Positions 1 through 8,063 of a stretch of DNA of 64,000 nt are shown here, one piece after another. Position 1 is the first letter of the stretch. Every line of letters begins with the position of its first letter. A model generated the notes under the pieces. That model searched no databases. It was not told where the DNA came from and was given only the letters and a program-made list of their open reading frames with translations. Origin of the DNA: Fimbriimonas sp. (lineage in GTDB: Bacteria; Armatimonadota; Fimbriimonadia; Fimbriimonadales; Fimbriimonadaceae); NCBI GenBank assembly GCA_031292555.1, contig JARLGV010000030.1, positions 99,755 to 163,754 on the forward strand. Direction: 5' to 3'. The translations under genes and the position numbers were made by a program.

Positions 1-1195
1 TCACGAGGGCGACAATTCGGTTGCCAGCGACGACCGTTTGGGGATTCTGAGCTTTCGCTATACCGAACCAATGACGTGGTGGATGGCAATGGAACCGTCG
101 ATTCCACGGACGTACGAGAACGCCATCGACCTCTTGAACAAGAGTCTGAGAAGTGCCAACAAAGAGATCCAGCGCGAAGCACAGGCGGTGATAGCGTCCG
201 GTACTCAAACGGCCAACGGACGCTATAACATCTCGTTCCGGAACGAACCATGGACGAACGGCGCCGTTTGGGTTCTCAATCCCAATCCGGCAATTCCGCA
301 CCCCGCCGGGACCGCGAGTCAAGCTCAGATCGTCTACGACCAAGCGGAAGCGAAGACTCGTTACGAGACGACCAAGCTTTCAGGCGAGTACCTGGACTCC
401 TTGGAAGACCATTCCGAGGTTCTGGACTATGGGAAAGAGAGCATCGAATCGAGCCACTATTCGCCATCGTTCGACGATGCCTACCGACCGGTTATCCCCC
501 AGTCTTACTCGACGTACGAGATCGCCCGGTTCATGAGCCAAGACCTCCATGCCCGTGGCAAACTCCTGATGGCAAATTCGACTCCGAGGGACTTTCCTTA
601 TTACATGCCTTTGATCGACTGCGCCGGCATAGAGGTCAACTGGATGAGTGGCGGGTCATGGACGCCCGACTCCGATGATGTATTCGACTACCGCCGGACG
701 ATGTGTTACCACAAGCCCTATATGCTGCTTCAGAACACCGACTTCTCGAAGTTCGGATCGGAAGCGGTTGCTAAGTACTTCAAGAAGTGCCTGTTTTACG
801 GGGTTTTCCCTTCCTTCTTTAGCGCCGACGCGGCAACTCATCCGTATTGGTCGGATTCGAAGCTGTTTGAGCGGGATCGCCCATTGTTCAAGAAGACAAT
901 CCCTGTCATTCGGACCATCGCCACCGCCGGATGGGAACCAGTCACCCACGCAACGGCAAGCGATCCCCAGGTCTTCGTTGAGCGGTTTGGCACAAAGATC
1001 TGGACATTCTTCAACGATGGCAAGACGTCGAAGGCCTTCACAGCGACCATCGATTTGCCCTTTGGAACGTATAGGGCGACTGACTTGTTGACTGGCAAGA
1101 CCTACCCCGTCACCCGAGGCGTCAAGCAAGTCCTGAAGGCCACCTTGGAACCAGAGGACTCACTGGCATTGAAGATCGAAAGAGTCGGCCCTTGA
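1..1195 (+). CDS. Putative glycoside hydrolase, C-terminal part (5' truncated by window edge)
   Basis: The reading frame is open from base 2, so the start lies upstream of the window; 397 residues are visible. The TTG near base 38 is internal, because the frame is open and protein-like before it (H-E-G-D-N-S-V). The middle part has the look of a TIM-barrel glycosidase, with acidic motifs such as GEYLDSLED and an HSEVLDYG stretch, followed by aromatic-rich strands (GSWTPDSDD, YHKPYMLLQ). The last 90 residues resemble the small all-beta C-terminal domain found after such barrels (WTFFNDGKTSKAF, DLLTGKTYPV). No known GH family could be assigned by eye, and the catalytic residues are not identified. 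It faces the prepilin/lipoprotein pair convergently across a strong terminator palindrome. Role as a secreted polysaccharide-degrading enzyme is inference. Confidence 0.55.
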   Translation, partial: HEGDNSVASDDRLGILSFRYTEPMTWWMAMEPSIPRTYENAIDLLNKSLRSANKEIQREAQAVIASGTQTANGRYNISFRNEPWTNGAVWVLNPNPAIPHPAGTASQAQIVYDQAEAKTRYETTKLSGEYLDSLEDHSEVLDYGKESIESSHYSPSFDDAYRPVIPQSYSTYEIARFMSQDLHARGKLLMANSTPRDFPYYMPLIDCAGIEVNWMSGGSWTPDSDDVFDYRRTMCYHKPYMLLQNTDFSKFGSEAVAKYFKKCLFYGVFPSFFSADAATHPYWSDSKLFERDRPLFKKTIPVIRTIATAGWEPVTHATASDPQVFVERFGTKIWTFFNDGKTSKAFTATIDLPFGTYRATDLLTGKTYPVTRGVKQVLKATLEPEDSLALKIERVGP

Positions 1196-1214
1196 GAAAG
1201 CTCCGACCCATGTG

Positions 1215-1248
1215 AAAACGCCGGGCGAAACCTAGGTTTCGCCCGGCG
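1215..1248 (-). terminator. Rho-independent terminator of the prepilin-lipoprotein pair
   Basis: Bases 1219-1248 are a perfect 30-bp palindrome (arms CGCCGGGCGAAACC, centre TA). Read on the minus strand it is followed by TTTT, the classic terminator layout downstream of the lipoprotein stop at 1260. It may also stop the plus-strand gene ending at 1195, though there is no T-run on that side. Confidence 0.8.
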
Positions 1249-1259
1249 CTAAGAGTCTC

Positions 1260-1430
1260 CTACTTCCTGGGTTGGGACCCAGGCATCGGATGCGGGCCGC
1301 CTTTGCTGCCGCCGGCCGGACCACCTTGGCCCGATAGGGGTTCGATCTTGCCGCCTCCGCCCGAATCGCATCCGATAGCGAATACGACCGGAAGGAGCAG
1401 AAGGATGATAAGGAGCAAATATCGTTTCAT
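1260..1430 (-). CDS. Small lipoprotein translationally coupled to prepilin
   Basis: A 56-residue protein. It starts with MKRYLLLIILLLLPVV, a short basic n-region plus a leucine-rich h-region, and then a lipobox A-I-G-C, so the mature protein would begin at the lipidated Cys. The remainder (about 35 residues) is Gly/Pro/Ser-rich and low in complexity (GGGGKIEPLSGQGG). An upstream in-frame start at 1451 would add seven residues ahead of the signal peptide and is less likely. Its ATG overlaps the stop of the prepilin gene in the arrangement TAATG, which indicates translational coupling. Small Gly-rich lipoproteins after DUF1559 prepilins are seen in Armatimonadota-type genomes; no function is known. 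Confidence 0.7.
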   Translation of the reverse strand: MKRYLLLIILLLLPVVFAIGCDSGGGGKIEPLSGQGGPAGGSKGGPHPMPGSQPRK

Positions 1431-2365
1431 TAGTCGTAGGTTGGACCGCAATTATACGCCGAAGCTTGCGGCGAACTCTTGCTCCACGCCGGGTTCGGCG
1501 TGAGACACCAGTAGTTCGGAGCATCGGCCGCAATTGCCGCTGTTTGCGTCAACTTCGCATGGCCGTCGGCGTAGCCGACATTGACACCCAGCGAGTTTCG
1601 TCGTCCATGAGTGATGTCGGACATCACTTGGTTCTGATCCGCCACGCCCCAACTCGTATTGCCCACGCAATTGACAAAGCCGCCAACGGAGGCCTTACCT
1701 GCTCCCAAGCCATTGGGGCAAACGGCCGGAATATAGTTATAGCCACTGACTCCGGCAAAGGTGTTCAGAGCAGCGACCCAGTTGCCCGACTCGATGATGA
1801 GGATCTGTCCAGCCGGATTATTTAGCTGAGTGCTGGTCACGCCCGTGGGATACGGAAGGCCGAAATGTCCCTGACTCGCGGTGAACTCCAGGTTCATTCC
1901 GAAGTTGGCAAGACCGGGATCACCGTTGCCGTTGATACTCCCCGGGTCCGTCTCCATTTGCGCATTCTTGAAGTAAGGATAGGACACCTCGCCCCAGGTC
2001 CAATAGCATGAGGTCACACTGGGATCGCTCGCGGAGTTTCCTCCCGGATCGTTCGATCCGCTGCCGTTGCCGGCCCACGTCCAGCACTTATCGCCCCGGC
2101 TGAGCAAGAACCCCTCGTCTGGAGGCACTGATACCGAAAGCGGAATTCCTTGGGCGACGTAGTTCGGCGGGTACATATCGTCGCTGTCGTTGGAGTACAT
2201 GACGGCGCCCAGATTCATTTGTTTGACGTTCGAAAGAGAGACCGTCGATTTAGCCGATTTCTTGGCTTGGGCGAATACAGGGAATAGGATGGCTGCAAGA
2301 ATAGCGATTATAGCTATGACTACTAGCAGCTCGATGAGAGTGAATGCTTGTTTGGTTGTCCGCAT
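1430..2365 (-). CDS. Type IV prepilin-like protein, DUF1559 family
   Basis: A 311-residue secreted pseudopilin or pilin. The chosen start gives MRTTKQA then FTLIELLVVIAIIAIL, a prepilin leader with cleavage between Ala7 and Phe8 and the conserved Glu at mature position 5. The open frame extends 48 residues further upstream but that stretch is not protein-like and would bury the leader. A GAGG sequence lies about 10 nt before the ATG. The rest is a Tyr/Trp/Asn-rich globular domain ending with a GYADGHAKL motif, typical of the prepilin H-xn-DG C-terminal family. Family members are exported, processed by prepilin peptidase and probably assembled at the cell surface. Transcription may be controlled by the palindromes at 2482-2499, 2660-2677 and 2734-2751. 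Confidence 0.9.
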   Translation of the reverse strand: MRTTKQAFTLIELLVVIAIIAILAAILFPVFAQAKKSAKSTVSLSNVKQMNLGAVMYSNDSDDMYPPNYVAQGIPLSVSVPPDEGFLLSRGDKCWTWAGNGSGSNDPGGNSASDPSVTSCYWTWGEVSYPYFKNAQMETDPGSINGNGDPGLANFGMNLEFTASQGHFGLPYPTGVTSTQLNNPAGQILIIESGNWVAALNTFAGVSGYNYIPAVCPNGLGAGKASVGGFVNCVGNTSWGVADQNQVMSDITHGRRNSLGVNVGYADGHAKLTQTAAIAADAPNYWCLTPNPAWSKSSPQASAYNCGPTYD

Positions 2366-2410
2366 AGTGAAGACCTCTACACCCGAGCTAATCTGATGAT
2401 GCTCGCCGAC

Positions 2411-2416
2411 ATTATA
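2411..2416 (-). promoter_or_regulatory. -10 element of prepilin promoter
   Basis: TATAAT on the minus strand, about 46 nt before the prepilin ATG, within a TATATAAT context. No clear TTGACA is seen at the expected distance. Confidence 0.45.
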
Positions 2417-2481
2417 TAGCAGATCATTCGAGCAACTACACGGTTTTTTAGGATTTATCGATGTTTGACTTTCGCAAGTAA

Positions 2482-2499
2482 TGGTCAAACCTTTGACCA
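2482..2499. promoter_or_regulatory. LacI-type operator O1
   Basis: TGGTCAAACCTTTGACCA is a perfect inverted repeat of 8 bp with a CC centre, about 66 bp upstream of the prepilin -10. Short dyads with this kind of centre are typical binding sites for LacI-family dimers. An extra half-site GTTTGAC lies at 2463-2469. Confidence 0.6.
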
Positions 2500-2659
2500 C
2501 CGGAATCAAGGGACGGATCCGGCATACTCAGGCTCAAATTCAGACATTGGAAGATGCTCAAGCGGTCCCCTCACCGTGAGAGATGCCCACTTTGGACCGG
2601 CCAAACAACTTGATCGCCGCCAGTTTTGCCTATCTGACGCCGAGTGGCGCCCATGGAAG

Positions 2660-2677
2660 CAGTCACACGTTTGTTCA
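2660..2677. promoter_or_regulatory. Weaker LacI-type operator candidate
   Basis: CAGTCACACGTTTGTTCA matches the ideal dyad TGGTCAAACGTTTGACCA at 13 of 18 positions. Its centre is 178 bp from O1, close to 17 helical turns. Confidence 0.3.
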
Positions 2678-2733
2678 CTCATACCGTGCATCTTTTTACG
2701 GCTTAAGGGATGCTGGTAATCCCTTTACTGACT

Positions 2734-2751
2734 GACTCAAACGTTTGACCG
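2734..2751. promoter_or_regulatory. LacI-type operator O2
   Basis: GACTCAAACGTTTGACCG contains the perfect 12-bp palindrome TCAAACGTTTGA. It lies between the sulfotransferase stop (2780) and the prepilin promoter. The distance to O1 (252 bp) is close to 24 helical turns, which would suit looping. Confidence 0.5.
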
Positions 2752-2779
2752 AATCGAAAGGAACACGAACATCCCATCG

Positions 2780-4084
2780 TCATGCGCCTGAACGTCGTTC
2801 AAACCGGACCACGCACTCGTCGAGCTTTCTCGCGAGCATGGTAGCGACATTTGCCGCACTAGTTTCGCCGGTCTCCATGAAGAATTCGATTTGAAGTTCG
2901 TACGGCCCCGCGCCGCCTGGCGTTACGACCTGGATCTGAGTAGATTCGAACGCAGCGTCCAGTCGATGAAAGCCTTGCTCACTCCCGAGTTCACTGCCTG
3001 GCCCGCTGCGTATCGTTGCCGGAGACACTGAATCGCCGCGCCTCCACACGCTTCTTCGAATCCAAATGCGGCATGGATAGGCATAGATGAGACCCGAGAG
3101 CATTGTGCGCGGAGGCGCATCGACCGTGAGACGAACGGTCTGCCATGAACCGTTGGGAACAAAGCCCGACTCCGCAATGTTTCGCTTCCCGTCGGCCAGC
3201 CAGGCAAGGCCCAGCTTCCCTGCCGGAGCAGCGGGCTCGTCGAGTATGCGCCTCCAGACCTCGAATTCGCGGTGCAATTCTAGTATCCGATCGAATTCGA
3301 CAGGACTCCATGCGTCACGCGCTGTTAACAAATCGAAGGTTCGTCGGACCATCGGCGGGAAGCGGTCCAAATCGTCCGTATTCGATGCCTGCCGCTTCAA
3401 ACTGACATCGATCGAGCCTGCCGCCTCCTGGATTAATTGTGCCCCAGGATCCCACCCGCCATGGGAATCCACTAACTCGGCAAGCACGAACTTGGGTTCC
3501 GCCAGTAACCGGCTAAAGGGGACGACCGAGACGTGCTCTCCAACAACGTCGGCAAGCGATCCGAGCGTGTATCGGAGCCACGAGCCGACGGCGCGGGCAC
3601 CAAGTTTTGGCATCACCCGGTAAGTAGAATCGAAACGGAGCGCCGACTCCGATGCCATGGTTTCGATGGGGCTTCGTACGCAGACCACGTAGTGTGGACT
3701 CAAGCCGAGGTCGGCAAACACCTTTTGGTACAATGGCAACAGCAGTGACGTTAGTGGCTGCTTGATCGCCCATCGAGAACCGTCAACGAACTCCTCCTTG
3801 AGGAATTGGCGAAGTTCATCCTGGAGACCGGACGCCAATGGATGGTCGTTCCAAGTAACGGGTAGCCGATCAAGCGACGTTGGGTGCATCTGAAAAGTCT
3901 CGAGGCACCTCAGATTCAGGCTCGTGATGCGCCGATGCTCGAAATACCCCTTCGAGTTGTTGGCATCCGCCGCGTACAGCATCGTTTCGTTTCCAAAAGA
4001 CACGCCCAGTCGATTGAGTGCACCGGAGAGCGCCGAGGTGCCGCTGCGTTGCATACCGAGAATGATGATCGGCTTGGTGTTCAT
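2780..4084 (-). CDS. Sulfotransferase-family protein, paralogue 2
   Basis: A 434-residue cytosolic-type sulfotransferase. The N-terminal half carries the PAPS-binding P-loop-like motif IILGMQRSGTSAL (about residues 6-18) and the 3'-phosphate-binding strand VVCVRSPIETMASE (about 135-148). The last 130 residues (from about 300) look like a beta-sandwich (GSWQTVRLTVDAPPRT, YELQIEFFMETG) that could bind carbohydrate. The ATG at 4084 forms an ATGA overlap with the stop of the upstream gene; a longer start at 4138 lies inside that gene and adds non-conserved sequence. It is a clear duplicate of its neighbour, sharing SGTSAL, DANN, FQMH and IKQP/LKQP stretches. The acceptor is unknown; a glycan, lipid or surface protein is possible. 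Confidence 0.8.
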   Translation of the reverse strand: MNTKPIIILGMQRSGTSALSGALNRLGVSFGNETMLYAADANNSKGYFEHRRITSLNLRCLETFQMHPTSLDRLPVTWNDHPLASGLQDELRQFLKEEFVDGSRWAIKQPLTSLLLPLYQKVFADLGLSPHYVVCVRSPIETMASESALRFDSTYRVMPKLGARAVGSWLRYTLGSLADVVGEHVSVVPFSRLLAEPKFVLAELVDSHGGWDPGAQLIQEAAGSIDVSLKRQASNTDDLDRFPPMVRRTFDLLTARDAWSPVEFDRILELHREFEVWRRILDEPAAPAGKLGLAWLADGKRNIAESGFVPNGSWQTVRLTVDAPPRTMLSGLIYAYPCRIWIRRSVWRRGDSVSPATIRSGPGSELGSEQGFHRLDAAFESTQIQVVTPGGAGPYELQIEFFMETGETSAANVATMLARKLDECVVRFERRSGA

Positions 4085-5391
4085 CGTCGGGCTGGACCTC
4101 CCCGTTGCCTCTCCCAGGCGGACGTTCGTACCACGCATTCCTCCAGGCGCGTAGCTATCCTGATTGCTGCGTCGTTAACGATCGAGGGACTCGACTCCAG
4201 CCAGAACTCCAATTCGAAGGTAAATGGCCCTTCTTCGCTCGGTGTGCGCAACGTGATCTGGCGGGCTTCATAAGCGCCGTCCAGTCGGATGATTCCGCCA
4301 AAATCGGTGAGTTGACTACCCGGCCCAGCCAGAAACTTTGCGTTAAACGTACCATGCGGGCCGGTAAACGTGCATTGCCGAATCCAGACTCGACATGGGC
4401 GGTTGTACATGAGAGCCTGAACTTCCGATGCCGGCAAGGCGCCAATGTCGACCTTGAGAGTCTGCCAATCGCCGCAAGGCATAAACGGCACTTGGATCGA
4501 CTGGACATCGCCGCCTCGAAACCAAGCAATCCCGACTCGGGTACCGGATGGTGGTTGGGGAGCCATAATCTCGAGCCACGTGCGAAATTCCTCGACGAGA
4601 AGCTGTTCCTCGGCCACATCTCGACCTTTCGATGCGACGTATGCGTACGTGCTCAGCACCAAATCCGGATATTCGGCAAGTTCCTCGACTGGTTCTGACT
4701 GCCGTTTCATCGATGGCTTGATCGACTCCAACGCGTCGAGCCATTGCCGTTCGTTTGGCTGGCAACCGTCAACCGAAGAGACGATTCTCGACAGGTAATC
4801 GCGAGGATGACGCAATAGGGAATCATACGGCACGATGGTCAGCGGCCGCTCACCGGCAATCTCCAGTGCCCCAAGCGTGTGCCGAAGCCATGCACCGATT
4901 GCCCGATCGCCGAGAGGCGCAATCTGCCGTCCTCCTGAAACATACTGCCAATTCTCTTCCGACCGCATGACCTCGATCGGGTTCCGTACGCATAGGACCA
5001 AGACCGGATCGCACTCCATCAGCCGAAAGGCGGTTTCGTAGATCGGCCAGACAAGGCCGGTGATGGGCTGTTTTAACCCCCAAATGGGGCGGCCCTGAAA
5101 TGTCTTGGTGAGAAGATGCCGGAGTTCCCCGACCAAAAGAGGGGCCATAGGGTGCGCCTCCCAATTCAGAGGCATTCGCCGAACCGAGCCAACGTGCATC
5201 TGAAAGACCGACAAACATTTGTGGTTGAAGTTTGTCAGACTCTTCAGCTCGTAGTAGCCTTCCCGATTGTTTGCATCAGACGTGAAGAAACCACTCTCGT
5301 CGCCAAGAAAGATCCCGAGCCGGGAAAGGGCCCCGGCTAAGGCGGACGTGCCGCTGCGCTGCATTCCAAGCACGATAACCGGACGTTCCAT
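4081..5391 (-). CDS. Sulfotransferase-family protein, paralogue 1
   Basis: A 436-residue protein, first gene of a two-gene operon. Residues 5-18 hold the PAPS 5'-phosphosulfate-binding motif (VIVLGMQRSGTSAL); VLVLCVRNPIEVMRSEE supplies the 3'-phosphate-binding Arg. A Trp-rich C-terminal beta region (GDWQTLKVDIGALPAS, FTFELEFWLESS) matches that of the downstream paralogue, so the whole two-domain architecture was duplicated. No signal peptide is present. The start ATG is preceded by TGGGAG. The promoter region is shared back to back with the oxidoreductase gene at 5563 and contains the operator-like site at 5439-5456. Substrate unknown. Confidence 0.8.
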   Translation of the reverse strand: MERPVIVLGMQRSGTSALAGALSRLGIFLGDESGFFTSDANNREGYYELKSLTNFNHKCLSVFQMHVGSVRRMPLNWEAHPMAPLLVGELRHLLTKTFQGRPIWGLKQPITGLVWPIYETAFRLMECDPVLVLCVRNPIEVMRSEENWQYVSGGRQIAPLGDRAIGAWLRHTLGALEIAGERPLTIVPYDSLLRHPRDYLSRIVSSVDGCQPNERQWLDALESIKPSMKRQSEPVEELAEYPDLVLSTYAYVASKGRDVAEEQLLVEEFRTWLEIMAPQPPSGTRVGIAWFRGGDVQSIQVPFMPCGDWQTLKVDIGALPASEVQALMYNRPCRVWIRQCTFTGPHGTFNAKFLAGPGSQLTDFGGIIRLDGAYEARQITLRTPSEEGPFTFELEFWLESSPSIVNDAAIRIATRLEECVVRTSAWERQRGGPARR

Positions 5392-5438
5392 CTCCCACTC
5401 AGTTTATCCGAACCACTAATTGGCGAGTACTCCAAATC

Positions 5439-5456
5439 TGGTCAAACGATAGACCA
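5439..5456. promoter_or_regulatory. LacI-type operator O3 in divergent promoter region
   Basis: TGGTCAAACGATAGACCA shares 15 of 18 positions with O1 upstream of the prepilin gene and has dyad arms TGGTC/GACCA. It sits 48 bp before the sulfotransferase start and about 107 bp before the oxidoreductase start, so one site could control both. Confidence 0.55.
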
Positions 5457-5562
5457 CCTTCTTATGGGTTAAATCACTGGCTATCCACTTAATAAGCACC
5501 CTACAGGTGCCGATTATCTGGGTAATAATGCGTTGAATACTCTAATGATCAGTGGTGAAAGA

Positions 5563-6852
5563 ATGATCGAAACGAACCTGATGACGTCGAATTCTTCTAG
5601 GACGGACAACCGAATTACGTTCGCACTGGCGGGAGCAGGCGGCCGTGGTTCGATGTTTGCCGAATGGCTTCGATCAAACGTTTGCCCAGGCGCGGTAAGT
5701 GCGATAGCCGAGCCGGATGCCGCACGTAGAAACTCGATCGCCGAGATGCATGGAATTCCGCACGATCGGCAATTCACCTCCTTCCGAGATATGCTCGCTC
5801 AGCCGAAACTTGCCGAAGTACTGATCAACACGACGATGGATCGCCACCATGTCGAGTCGGCGGTGATGGGCCTGCGCGCTGGGTACCACATGCTCCTTGA
5901 GAAGCCGATGGCGACCACCCTCGAAGATTGCGAGACCATTGACCGAGTCCGCCGGGAATCGGGTCGGATGGTCACCGTCTGCCATAGCCTGCGTTACCAC
6001 TCCGTCTTTGCCGAGGTGCGCCGAATCATCCGAGCCGGACTAATTGGAGACGTGGTGTCGCTCGATCAACTGGAGGCGGTGGAGATCGTCCATCAATCCC
6101 ACTCGTTCGTGCGAGGAAACTGGGGCAACGAGGGCCGGAGTACGTTCATGCTCCTCTCGAAGAGCTGCCATGACTTGGACATCATCGTCGACCTGATCGA
6201 CCGGGACTGCGTTAGCGCGCACTCCTACGGGTCCTTAACGTACTTCAGACAAGAAAACGCCCCTCCGGGCGCCCCTGATCGATGTGTCGATGGCTGCCCG
6301 GTAGAGGACCATTGCCCCTATTCGGCGCTCAAAGTCTATGCGGGAGCCAACGGCTGGAGCCACCATGCCGGTTTGGCTGACTTGTCCGCCACCGAAATCC
6401 GGGAGCGGCTTAAGACAAGTCCCTACGGTCGGTGCGTGTTCAAGACGGACAACGACGTGGTTGACCACCAGGTTGTCTCGCTCGAGTTTGAAGGGGGCGT
6501 GACCGCCACCTTTACAATGACCGCCTTTACGCCTTGGGGAGGACGGTACGTGCGCGTTCACGGGACCAAGGGCTACATCGAGGCAAGAATCGATCAACGG
6601 ACAATCGACCTCTACGAGTTCTGGGAAGGCAACAAACACAGCCACATCACTCTCGAAGAACAGAGCGGGATGCACGGCGGGGCCGACGAGACGGTCATTA
6701 AGAGCCTGATCAAGGCAGTGTCGACGAATGACGTGTCTTCAATACTGACGAGCACGTCCGAATCGCTGCGTTCCCATCGCGTCGTATTTGCCGCCGAGCG
6801 GTCTCGACGCGAGGGCAGGCGGGTGCCAATCTTGGAGATGGTTGGGGGCTAA
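5563..6852 (+). CDS. Gfo/Idh/MocA-family oxidoreductase
   Basis: A 429-residue NAD(P)-dependent sugar or inositol-type dehydrogenase. The Rossmann domain begins with ITFALAGAGGRGSMFAEW, and the family motif MLLEKPMATTLEDCE (EKP supplying the catalytic-dyad Lys) follows at about residue 105. A Cys-rich insertion (CVDGCPVEDHCPYSALK) with three or more Cys resembles the metal-binding-like loop in one subfamily of these enzymes. Possible starts are TTG 5533 and ATG 5545, 5563 and 5581; 5563 is preferred because GGTGAAAG precedes it. It is divergent from the sulfotransferase operon and overlaps the LacI-type gene convergently by 4 bp. Context suggests oxidation of a sugar that is also the effector of that regulator. 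Confidence 0.85.
   Translation: MIETNLMTSNSSRTDNRITFALAGAGGRGSMFAEWLRSNVCPGAVSAIAEPDAARRNSIAEMHGIPHDRQFTSFRDMLAQPKLAEVLINTTMDRHHVESAVMGLRAGYHMLLEKPMATTLEDCETIDRVRRESGRMVTVCHSLRYHSVFAEVRRIIRAGLIGDVVSLDQLEAVEIVHQSHSFVRGNWGNEGRSTFMLLSKSCHDLDIIVDLIDRDCVSAHSYGSLTYFRQENAPPGAPDRCVDGCPVEDHCPYSALKVYAGANGWSHHAGLADLSATEIRERLKTSPYGRCVFKTDNDVVDHQVVSLEFEGGVTATFTMTAFTPWGGRYVRVHGTKGYIEARIDQRTIDLYEFWEGNKHSHITLEEQSGMHGGADETVIKSLIKAVSTNDVSSILTSTSESLRSHRVVFAAERSRREGRRVPILEMVGG
5671..5688. promoter_or_regulatory. Intragenic LacI-type operator candidate O4
   Basis: CGATCAAACGTTTGCCCA matches the ideal dyad at 15 of 18 positions and includes the 10-bp palindrome CAAACGTTTG. It lies inside the oxidoreductase coding region, 232 bp (about 22 turns) from O3. 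Chance cannot be excluded because the codons are ordinary. Confidence 0.35.
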
Positions 6853-7844
6853 GGGTAACGGAGGCAGCTTTCCCGCTCAATAATCTCTGAGCTATCGGCA
6901 ACCTCGCGCTTATGGAACTTGCCTCCTGCGACCATTTCCAACAGGCACTCGACGGCAAGCGCGCCCTGAGATCGCGAAGGCATCTTCACCGTGGTTAGCG
7001 GTGGCGAATTCCACTGGGCATCCGGTCCATCGTGGTAGCCGATGATACTGATATCCTCCGGCACTCGGATTCCTTTGCGAATGAGCGAGTCGCAGAGCCG
7101 TTTGGCCGCCATCAAACTTGCCGAAGCAATCGCAGTTGGCCGATCGGCCCCGTCAATCGAATCGACGATTCGAATCGCATCGTCTCCCTCAAAGTGGCAG
7201 TGCCAAATGTGTTTGGCCGGGACATCGATACCCCTGGCCTTCAGGGTGGAGAGGAACGCTTCCCGGCAGAGGATAGAGATCTCGCTTTGGGGCTCGACGC
7301 CGATAAACCCGATTCTTTTGTGCCCAAGGTCGGCAAGGTAGTTCGCCTGTCGTTCGAAACCTTCTCGATCGTCGAGAGTGATGCACTGTCCCTTGACGTC
7401 GGCGTACCCATTCAGGCAGATGAATGGGACCTGAGCGTCAATCAGTTCTTGGGAGAACGATTTGTAGGGCATGTTGTCCCACAAAATCCCGTCGATCCTT
7501 CCCTCTTGCACTAGAGAGATCAGCGAGGGGCCGGCCTTTTCGCCGGACGAGTATTTCAGCAGAAAGAGACACGTTCCATGCCGTTCGGCCGCATCCTGGG
7601 CGCCGTCGATGATCTCGGGGTAGACGAATCCGCTGGTGTCCCGCATCGCCATGACGATCGCTCCCGACCGACGTAGCCTGAGACTTCGAGCAAGCGCATT
7701 GGGACGGTAGTTGAGCTCCTTCGCCGCCGCCAATATCTTGGCGCGCGTTTCCTCCCCCACCCGGATCTCGCGTCCGTGGATGACCTTCGAAACTGTGGAG
7801 ACATCCACTCCACACCTATCTGCAATCGAGCGAAGCGTGACCAT
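6849..7844 (-). CDS. LacI-family transcriptional regulator
   Basis: A 331-residue repressor. The N-terminal helix-turn-helix (TLRSIADRCGVDVSTVSKVI) is followed by the hinge-helix region (LNYRPNALARSLR) and a periplasmic-binding-protein-like effector domain (residues about 60-330, with FVYPEIIDGAQDAAERHG and the usual HKRIGFIG strand). The start at 7844 gives the standard MVTLRSIA beginning; the frame extends 25 residues further but without conserved sequence. It is convergent with the oxidoreductase gene and divergent from tRNA-Thr. Family members bind a sugar or its derivative. Its natural targets here are probably the TGGTCAAACG-type dyads at 2.5, 2.7 and 5.4 kb; that link is inference. No matching dyad is seen before its own gene. 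Confidence 0.9.
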   Translation of the reverse strand: MVTLRSIADRCGVDVSTVSKVIHGREIRVGEETRAKILAAAKELNYRPNALARSLRLRRSGAIVMAMRDTSGFVYPEIIDGAQDAAERHGTCLFLLKYSSGEKAGPSLISLVQEGRIDGILWDNMPYKSFSQELIDAQVPFICLNGYADVKGQCITLDDREGFERQANYLADLGHKRIGFIGVEPQSEISILCREAFLSTLKARGIDVPAKHIWHCHFEGDDAIRIVDSIDGADRPTAIASASLMAAKRLCDSLIRKGIRVPEDISIIGYHDGPDAQWNSPPLTTVKMPSRSQGALAVECLLEMVAGGKFHKREVADSSEIIERESCLRYP

Positions 7845-7941
7845 CCGTTTCTCATTAGGATAGACGAAAAGCCGGCCTTTGTTCGAATTCCGATTCGGAG
7901 CCGACAATGCAGCCTCCAATTGGGTATATTTGCCTTCGCCT

Positions 7942-8016
7942 GCCGATGTAGCTCAGTGGTAGAGCAGCTGTTTCGTAAACAGCAGGTCACCGGTTCGAAT
8001 CCGGTCATCGGCTCCA
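7942..8016 (+). tRNA. tRNA-Thr (anticodon CGU)
   Basis: The acceptor stem GCCGATG pairs with CATCGGC at 8006-8012. A D-arm (GCTC/GAGC), an anticodon arm GCTGT-TTCGTAA-ACAGC and a T-arm with GGTTCGAATCC are all present. The loop gives anticodon CGT, reading ACG threonine codons. The 3' CCA is encoded (8014-8016). Confidence 0.97.
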
Positions 8017-8033
8017 GAATTCTAGCTTTTGAA

Positions 8034-8063
8034 CCTCGGCAATTTGCCGGGGTTTCGTTCCGT
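8034..8063 (+). terminator. Terminator after tRNA-Thr
   Basis: CCTCGGCA pairs with TGCCGGGG around a short loop and is followed by a T-rich stretch (TTTCGTTCCGTT). The position just after the tRNA supports a terminator role. Confidence 0.55.
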
